Below, in pieces: positions 57,277 to 64,000 of a stretch of 64,000 bases of DNA (its first letter is position 1; each line of letters starts with the position of its first letter). A model generated the notes under the pieces. The model had not been told where the DNA came from and searched no databases. It saw only the letters and a program-made list of their open reading frames with translations. This DNA comes from Rutstroemia sp. NJR-2017a BVV2 (taxonomy: Eukaryota; Ascomycota; Leotiomycetes; Helotiales; Rutstroemiaceae), in NCBI GenBank assembly GCA_002946415.1, contig NJPS01000012.1, forward strand, positions 434,001 through 498,000, given 5' to 3'. The translations under genes and the position numbers were made by a program.

Positions 57277-58322
57277 TGTGGGTGGGTTGAGGATGGATGG
57301 ATGGATGGGGGGAGGGGAGGGTAAGGTAGCTGGATGGATAGATAGATAGAGAGGTTGATAGACGGGCAACCGGGCAGGCGGGGAAGGGATCGCAAGAGAG
57401 AGATAAGGCAGGTCCCGTGTACGCCAACGTTTATTTCTTTTTGGTGTGGGAGGGGTGGCGGTGGCAGATGAGTTGTCCCGTGTCGGTATGCAGTGTGGTG
57501 TGGTGTGGTGTGGTGGGAGTGAGAATTTCTTGAGCTGCGAAAAACGGTCTTGTGCTTGAGAAAATTTTAGTGGATACCTTCGGCCTTCTGCATGATAATC
57601 CGGCCAAGCTAAACCGATAACGCAGGCAGATTGCTCCGATGGCGTCGATTCTGCTGAATAAGCTGGTCGTTTTGTGAATTTAATCCGCGGTAAATAGGTG
57701 ACGACTGGCGTTTGACTGGCGTTTGACTGGCTGCTTGTTGCGGTATGTACGAAGTATAGATGGCTTGGAGAGTGGATCGGTTCAGGGTTCAATATCGGTA
57801 AGTGATTGTGATGGATTGTGGATAAGGTTAGGAATGACAGCAGAGTCATTGACTTATTCTCCATTATCGTAGGGATATGGCTACGTCCCGGTACTTGAAA
57901 TACTTGAAATACCAGCGTCTCAACCTTCTACTTTCCTTGGGTTCATTCTTATTTGGTGTCTGGTGATGAACATCTTTTATTTCTCGTAAATACATAAACT
58001 CAGTTCTGTTCCTTTACAACAGTTGGATTGTAAGACTTCCATTCCTCCAACTAAGTTATTGAAAGTTCCTCTTCCACCTGCATAAAAGTCAAAAGACCTT
58101 GCGTGCATACAACCTGCACCATATCGGCAAGCACAAGACAAAGAAGCAACCCTTCGTCCCCGCTCTTGTAACGACTCTTGTACCATCTACCTGACTCCGC
58201 ACCCCTACATACATAAAGATTGCGCCATCCGACACTCGATAAATTCGCCGGGAACTGCCTATATAGTAATGTTCTCATAACAGCACGACCAGGAGCACAA
58301 GCAAACGGCTCCCCATTTCAAA
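57277..58322. promoter_or_regulatory. Divergent region between the Fyv7 and Atos-like genes, 1.05 kb
   Basis: GGATGGATGG and GATAGATA repeats at 57292-57352, a (GTGTG)n run at about 57493-57515, and a direct repeat of GACTGGCGTTTGACTGGC at about 57704-57731. No gene seen; it holds both promoters. Confidence 0.5.
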
Positions 58323-60931
58323 ATGCCCATCTTTCAAGACGATCTCGGCGACGGCCGCAGAACGCCGCCTGTGGAAAAGTCCACGACATCTCAGATACCT
58401 ATGCCGCCGCTGGAAGGAAGAACGATTGCGAGGAAAGTTTCCGAGGAGAGTATTAGGACGGAATTATGTGAGGGTTTGGTGCCGGATACACCAGAGGAAG
58501 CAAAGACTCTACCGCTGTTGGGACTGGATACAGGCTTCACATTTTCCTTCAATGGGACTTCTGATCGAGGAGAGCTTATTGAACGTTTGAAGAAGGGAGA
58601 AAGTCCAACATGGCTACCAAATCGGAATGTATGTGCAGCAATTTCATAAGGGTTTAGGAAATTTGCTGACGGTAGATATAGTTGGAGTCGCTACTTCAAA
58701 ACCACGAGCCAGGAACTCCTCACAAGACCCCCTCGAACCATTCGAATTCCTCTCCTCTACTACCTTCCGCGGAGCTATCAAACATTGGGAGACCCTCGTC
58801 GGTGGATAAACAGAGGTCGCAAATGGGGCTAGAAATCGAACGACCCCGCTCTGCTTTACATAGTGGCAACTTTACGGACAATCCACAACCGAATTTGGCA
58901 GAGGAAATTGGACAGCCTTCGAAGATTTTTGATACGGGGAGTTCTGGATGGCTTGCTACTTCGCCTCCTCGAAACTTTACACCTTTTCAACTTGACCCTC
59001 GGTTTCCAACGGTAGATAGAGCGGAGCCGGATTTGAGAGAGAGGCCCAGGGCACCGTCATTGTCGTCCTCGTTTTCTTCGAGCTTTGTTCTTAAACCCCC
59101 TACTAGTCCTCTAGTTCAGTCAGAAAGTAACGACGATTTGGAATTGTCTCCGCATCTCAATCCTATAGATATCACGTCTAGTCCTTCTAGGAGTAATACC
59201 AGGCGTCATACATTACAACTTTCACACTCTAGCTATTCAAATCCATCCATACCCGTTACACAATTCAACAAGCCACTTCCAAGTCTTAGGAGAGATAATG
59301 CATATCCTTACCAAGCACATCAGCCGCGACGATCACTAGCATCAAACACTATGCCTCATTCCGCATCCTCACCACAAACACCTATATTCTCCCGCTCAAG
59401 GCGACCTTCATATACATCAGACATTTCACCCCTCCACGCCTCCATGGTAGGATCCTACGAAGAAAGCATTCTCCGCGGCCGAATGTCCACCACCCCCTCC
59501 AAACCCCTTGACTTCGTCGCCCAAATCGGCGTCCTCGGCTTCGGAAAATGCAAATCCAGTCTCCGCTGTCCCCCACACGTGACACTCCCCTTCCCCGCCG
59601 TATTCTACGACTACGAATCCACGAGCCACGGCCGACGCGGCAAAGCCGAAGACGGCCCTAGTCCATACGTCGGCTGCATCGATCTGGAAAACGGCCTCCC
59701 CAGCCCCGAAGACGCGCGCGATACCCGCAAACGCCGCCGTAACGCCACCCTCGAACGCATCCACAACGATGACCTCGATACCGAAGGCACAGGTGCTGTT
59801 TCCGAGCGCGAAATCCGCCGCGCGGAAAAGCAGAAACGCCGCTCTACGTCCCCGCGCACACCCCCGGGTGGCAGCTACCGTATCCCCGAAAAGGGGCAGC
59901 TGCAAATCATTATCAAGAACCCGAACAAAACTGCGGTCAAGCTTTTTCTCGTCCCGTACGATCTCTCGGGTATGGAGCCTGGTACTAAGACGTTTATTCG
60001 TCAGCGTAGTTACTCTGCTGGGCCGATCCTCGAGACGGCGCTTTCTGCTTCTCCTGCGGCGCAGAATGATTCCACTGCGGTAGGAGACAGACCGACGCTC
60101 AGATATCTAGTGCATTTACATATTTGCTCGCCGGCGAGGGGTAGGTTCTATTTGTATAAGAGTGTGAGAGTGGTGTTTGCGAATCGGGTGCCGGATGGGA
60201 AGGAGAGGTTGAGAAATGAGATTTCGGTGCCGGAACCGAGGTTTTCGGTTTGGAAGGGGGGGAGGGATGGTGGTGGGGGAGGAAATGGGGGAGGCGGAAT
60301 GGGGATGGGGATGGGTGCGGCGTTGGTCGCGGAGAAGGCGTATAGGAGGAGGAGTTCGGGGTTTATGCTGGGGAGGGGAGGGTTGGATGGGTTTGCGGGG
60401 GTGGGAGGTGCTGAGGGGATGGAGATGGGTATGGGTGGCGGTATGGTGGATCCAGTTCCTTTTGATTTTCCTGCGAGAAGTAGTGGTGGTGGTGGGGGAG
60501 GAGGAATGAGCATGTCTGGGAATAGTGGTATAAGCATGAACTCGAATATGAGAGGGGGAGAAGCCGAACCAGAAACAGAAATAGGAACAGGAACAGGAGA
60601 ACAGTCACCTAATTCTTCGTCTTCGGATAGGACGGCGAGACCGGGGACTGGGACGGGTGCTAGTGTTAGTCCTGGTTCGGGGATGGGCGCTTGTTATGAT
60701 TATGATAAGTTGAATAGAGGGGATGTGGGGTATGGGGCAAATTCGGCTGGGACGGGTATGGAGAGACGGATGGGGATGGGGAGTGGGAGTGGGAGTGGGG
60801 ATGAGATAGAGAGAAGATCTGCGGTGCCGGAAGGGTTGCTGGCGTTGAAGTTGAGGGGTTTGGGGATGGATATGGATATGGATGGGGATGGGAGTGGAAA
60901 AGGCGGAGGAGAGGGAGCGGGGATGATTTAA
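58323..60931 (+). CDS. Atos-like conserved-domain protein
   Basis: Join(58323..58628, 58682..60931), 851 aa. The Atos/FAM214-type block begins MVGSYEESILRGRMSTTPSK (about residue 356) and includes FVAQIGVLGFGKCK, SLRCPPHVTLPFPAVFYDY. A basic stretch (RKRRRNATLERI) then leads to the C-terminal conserved segment YRIPEKGQLQIIIKNPNKTA, VKLFLVPYDLSGMEPGTKTF (about 501-545) and LRYLVHLHICSPARGRFYLY with KSVRVVFANRVPDGKE (about 576-605). The N-terminal third is Ser/Pro-rich and disordered. The last 230 residues are Gly/Met-rich (GMGMGMG repeats) and low complexity. The family includes transcription regulators in animals and proteins linked to meiotic chromosome segregation in fission yeast; the role here is inferred and unspecific. 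The 53-bp intron is phase 0. Confidence 0.88.
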
Positions 60932-61071
60932 AGTGGGGGAATTATCCATATCTACAGAGGGGAAAACGTGAACTGGAGAATAGGGATGGAAAAGGAGTGA
61001 TATAATGAAGGAAGGGAAGAAGGGAGGGATAAGTTGGAGTCAATATAGTTTGGTTAGGGATGGTTCGGGTG

Positions 61072-61091
61072 GGTTAGGTTAGGTTAGGTTA
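61072..61091. repeat. (GGTTA)4 short repeat
   Basis: Four exact copies of GGTTA. This is one base shorter than the usual fungal telomere unit (TTAGGG), so it is probably a simple repeat rather than an interstitial telomere. Confidence 0.85.
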
Positions 61092-61194
61092 TCTTAGAAT
61101 AGGGTTGATCAAGCTATAGTAGGGGTTGGAGTAGGCCTGTCTGTCTGGCCAAGTTAGATTAGGTTAAGTGAGAGTTAATGAAAACTATCACCGT

Positions 61195-61232
61195 CCTCCT
61201 CATCCTCATCCTCATCCTCATCCTCACCCTCC
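61195..61232. repeat. (CATCCT)n repeat
   Basis: About five copies of CATCCT, the last changed to CACCCT. Confidence 0.85.
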
Positions 61233-61701
61233 TTATTCCATTCTCCACAATCTAAAACACATCTTCATCTCATACTAACTTATACCATCCTACTTCTTCT
61301 TTTGAAATCCATTCATCTACCCATTCCATCAATCCTTTCTCTTAAATTCCATCTCTCCGATCTGATCTCTCTCTCACTTTAAATCCATCCATCCATCCAT
61401 CCACCAATCTATCTATCTACTCTATTACGTACGTTAAATATATCTATCTTATTTTACAAAAAAAAGAAAAAGATCTCAAGTATAGTAGATTAGTTGGTTG
61501 GATAATCTTAATACTATGGATATTATATTTTGATACTATACTTTTCATTCTCCTGTTCTTCCTCCTCTGCTTCCTCCCCGAGCTGCTCTCTCTCTTTCTT
61601 TCTTCCCTTCCTTTTACTCAATTACCTTTATAATCATCTTCATCAAATCAATTATCCTCTTAATCAACTATCTCCCTAACCATCCTCTTAATTATCCTCT
61701 C

Positions 61702-61821
61702 AACTCTCCTCTCAACTCTCCTCTCAACTCTCCTCTCAACTCTCCTCTCAACTCTCCTCTCAACTCTCCTCTCAACTCTCCTCTCAACTCTCCTCTCAAC
61801 TCTCCTCTCAACTCTCCTCTC
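61702..61821. repeat. 12-bp minisatellite, 10 exact copies
   Basis: The unit AACTCTCCTCTC is repeated ten times without a mismatch, with a degenerate partial copy on its left (61690-61701). On the minus strand it encodes a repeated Val-Glu-Arg-Arg in an accidental open frame. Confidence 0.95.
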
Positions 61822-62197
61822 AACCATCCTCGCAGTCATCCTCTCAATCACCAAATACACACAAATGAACATAATCAAATCAATAGTCTAAACCTCGAAT
61901 TGTCTTTTTTTATCATGTTCATATTCATAGTATACCATTTTATCCCATCCATTCCCATTCCACCATCCATCCATTCATCGAACCCCACCCACATATTGTT
62001 TCGTTCAATTCATTCATAGCACATCAACACCTCCTATCCTCTCCTCTCCTCTTCTCTCCATCATAAACCCCACCATCTAGCCAGTTCACCTACTGAAACC
62101 ACTCAAACCAGCCTAGTAACATAACCCCCCTAAGCCCCCACATCTAAGCCCCCACCCACCCCTCATCCCCTCACTCATCACCAAACCCCACCCCCCT

Positions 62198-64000
62198 CTA
62201 CTTCTTCTCCTCCACCTCACCCTCCTTCGGCGCCTCATTCGCATCCGTCATCTCCGCATCCCTATCATTCTCCGCATTCTCCATAGCCAAAGCCGACTGT
62301 TTAGCCGCCTCAGCCATATCTCTCTTCCTCTGCTGTTCTGCCTCTTCCGCCACACGAGCTGCCTCACGTTCCTGTTCTACCTTTTCAAAGTAGCGTTGAA
62401 CAATAGGTCCGGCAACCGCGCGGATTTCGTCCATCTTGGCAACATAGACTGCTTTGCTTGCATCTTCACCCTCATCATAGAGCCAGTCCTATCAATACGT
62501 TAGTTACGATCATCAAATCACGAGGCGAGGCAACTCGGAGTAAACTTACCTCACTAGCCTCAAGCTTAGCCTTTAGTTTCTCCTTCTCCTCTTCGCTAGC
62601 GAAGTCGGCGTATTGGTCATCGATCTTATTCCTCATTTCGTAGATATAAGTCTCGAGCTCGTTCTTCTTCTCTTCGGTATCGGCAACAAGCTTATCTTCC
62701 ATAATCATGTTGTTTTCTTGCTCAGCAGCAGCGGCCACGGCAGCTGAATCGAGGGAAGCAGTACCGGCAACGATTGGAAGATCACCTTTTCGAACTTGCT
62801 TCTTGACTTTTCGAGTCTTGGGCTTCTCGTCGGTATCCATAGCCTTAAGGGAGCGCGTTAGTTGATCTTCTTGTCCCAAGCGGGGACGTTTGGGAATAGG
62901 CTCGTCTTCGTGAGAAGCATAACCGGGAGTAGAAAAACTATCACTCACATCATCTTTCTTGTCACCATCCTTGTCCTCTGGAATTGGTTCTTCAACCTCC
63001 ATATCCTCAACATAGTAACCCTGCTCCACGTTCAAGATACCGTGTAAATTGAGACGAGCCTTCAATTTGCAGATCATGAAGTCATCCTTGGAGTCTGCCT
63101 TGACACCCTTAACCGTGAACCTTCCGATCCAAGGGTTCATCTTGCCGGGGAGTAATTCCGGCTTAGCGTATTTGGCCTCGAGGTTGAATGGCTCCTTTCG
63201 GTAGAATGTGAGAATCTTGGTCGAAGGCATAACACCACCTCTGTTGAAAACGGTCAAGCTGGTATCCTCATCCGGAATATCCGGTGATTTCTCCCATGTG
63301 AATTCGATTGGGTAATTGACGATATCGTGAATGGCAAAGTCACGAACACGGAAAACTGGCGAGAGAATAGCGCAGCTGAACGCACATCCTCGAGCAATAG
63401 CCTCATCCTGGTTAAGAGTGAAGGAAAGGCTCTTGCCAAAGAAACTCTGAATGCGCTCCTTCAAGGCTGGGACACGCGTGCAACCACCGACAAGTTCAAT
63501 TACGTCAATGTCCTCGACCTTCAACTTAGCATCAGCCAAGGCTTGCTCCAGAGGAACGTGAGCACGGCTGAGAAGTGGCTCAAGAAGTTGCTCTAGTTCT
63601 TCACGCTTCAACATGGCGCTGACGTCGACATCGTTCATCAAGGACTCGATGTTAAGAGGAGCCATGGCGTTGGCGGACAGGATCTTCTTCAGCTTCTCGG
63701 CACCAGCGGCGACACGGACCATAGCCTTGGGGTTGGTCTTGATATCGATCTTGTACTTCTCCTTGAATTCAGCAGCAAAGTGCTCAACCAAAGCCTTATC
63801 AAAGTCTCGTCCACCGAAATGTCTGTCGTATGCAGTAGACTTGACTGTGAGCTCACCCTTCTTGAATTCGACTATCGAGCAGGTGTAGTTGGTGTGTCCG
63901 ATATCGATGAAAGCCACGCGACGCGGCTTCTCCTCTGGGCCCGGCAGATCCAGCTTGGTGATACCGTAACCCAAAGCAGCAGCAGTGGTATCGTTCATCA
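62198..64000 (-). CDS. Hsp110 chaperone (Sse1-type), 5' end beyond window
   Basis: Complement(62198..62488, 62550..>64000); the 61-bp intron is phase 0. About 580 residues are visible, starting within the nucleotide-binding domain (MNDTTAAALGYGITKLDLP, then VAFIDIGHTNYTCSIVEF, HFGGRDFDKALVEHFAAEF and IELVGGCTRVPALKERIQSF). The substrate-binding part carries the long acidic insertion typical of Hsp110 (EVEEPIPEDKDGDKKDDVSD) and a C-terminal helical region (LETYIYEMRNKIDDQYADF, then DWLYDEGEDASKAVYVAK). It ends in an acidic EAPKEGEVEEKK. Yeast Sse1/Sse2 act as nucleotide exchange factors for Hsp70 and hold unfolded proteins. The start and any first introns lie beyond the right edge. Confidence 0.96.

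Larger units (their letters stand above)
60932..62197. other. Repeat-rich intergenic region, 1.27 kb
   Basis: It contains (GGTTA)4 at 61072-61091, (CATCCT)n at about 61195-61232, CCAT repeats at about 61385-61402, and a perfect 12-bp minisatellite at 61702-61821. No gene seen. It lies between convergent 3' ends. Confidence 0.6.

Noticed and set aside
57277..57864. Upstream extension of the Fyv7 frame
   Set aside because: It reads through simple repeats (GGATGGATGG, GATAGATA); the conserved protein begins at the ATG at 57276.
61072..61091. Interstitial telomere repeat
   Set aside because: The unit is GGTTA rather than the usual TTAGGG complement and only four copies are present.
61660..61878. 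Minus-strand ORF with repeated Val-Glu-Arg-Arg
   Set aside because: It is the 12-bp minisatellite read in frame; there is no coding context outside the repeat.
1..64000. CRISPR arrays, bacterial operons, rRNA genes or prophage
   Set aside because: None seen; this is eukaryotic DNA with spliceosomal introns, and the tandem repeats present are simple repeats or minisatellites.

Overview
The window is nuclear DNA from a filamentous ascomycete (Pezizomycotina). The evidence is short GT-AG introns (mostly about 45-150 bp) with CTAAC-type branch points, compact genes on both strands, and fungal families such as Stu1/CLASP, Mtc6, Sec62, Fyv7, a two-LIM RhoGAP and an Atos-like protein. The style of the protein sequences suggests a leotiomycete (Helotiales, perhaps Sclerotiniaceae), but that is an inference, since no marker gene is present. 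I rebuilt exon structures by hand from reading frame, splice sites and phase, and give joined coordinates in each entry.

Layout. Positions 1-11000 are gene-poor and look like accessory DNA. They hold the 5' part of a berberine-bridge-type FAD oxidoreductase (minus, off the left edge), a foldback repeat, a patatin / retropepsin-like / ankyrin gene with three in-frame stop codons, a possible two-exon 81-aa gene and an F-box-like relic. Positions 11003-19300 hold a LIM-LIM-RhoGAP gene (plus), an intron-containing tRNA-Leu(AAG), and a minus-strand Ser/Arg-rich protein with a CRIB-like motif. Positions 22422-28400 hold a GH92 alpha-mannosidase with an unusual C-terminal membrane anchor and an RBM26/27-type RNA-binding protein. 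Positions 29623-45157 are dense housekeeping DNA: a conserved unknown, Sec62, Mtc6, a membrane-anchored unknown, an 88-aa gene, a BSP-type zinc metallopeptidase and Stu1. Positions 47068-55706 hold three co-oriented genes that each carry two Myb/SANT-like domains. The middle one also has a homeodomain-like segment. Positions 56064-64000 hold a hypothetical ORF, Fyv7, an Atos-like protein, a repeat-rich gap with a perfect 12-bp x 10 minisatellite, and the 3' part of an Hsp110 (Sse1-type) gene running off the right edge.

The genes do not form one pathway. Two local relationships stand out. A Rho-family GAP lies beside a possible Cdc42/Rac effector, arranged convergently. The three Myb/SANT-like genes look like a tandem, strongly diverged family, and a shared motif just downstream of the first two supports duplication. 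The most unusual locus is the patatin-retropepsin-ankyrin gene. It keeps one reading frame over about 2 kb, yet has three nonsense codons, each one C-to-T change from a sense codon, and it has lost the patatin nucleophile serine and the canonical retropepsin Asp-Thr/Ser-Gly.
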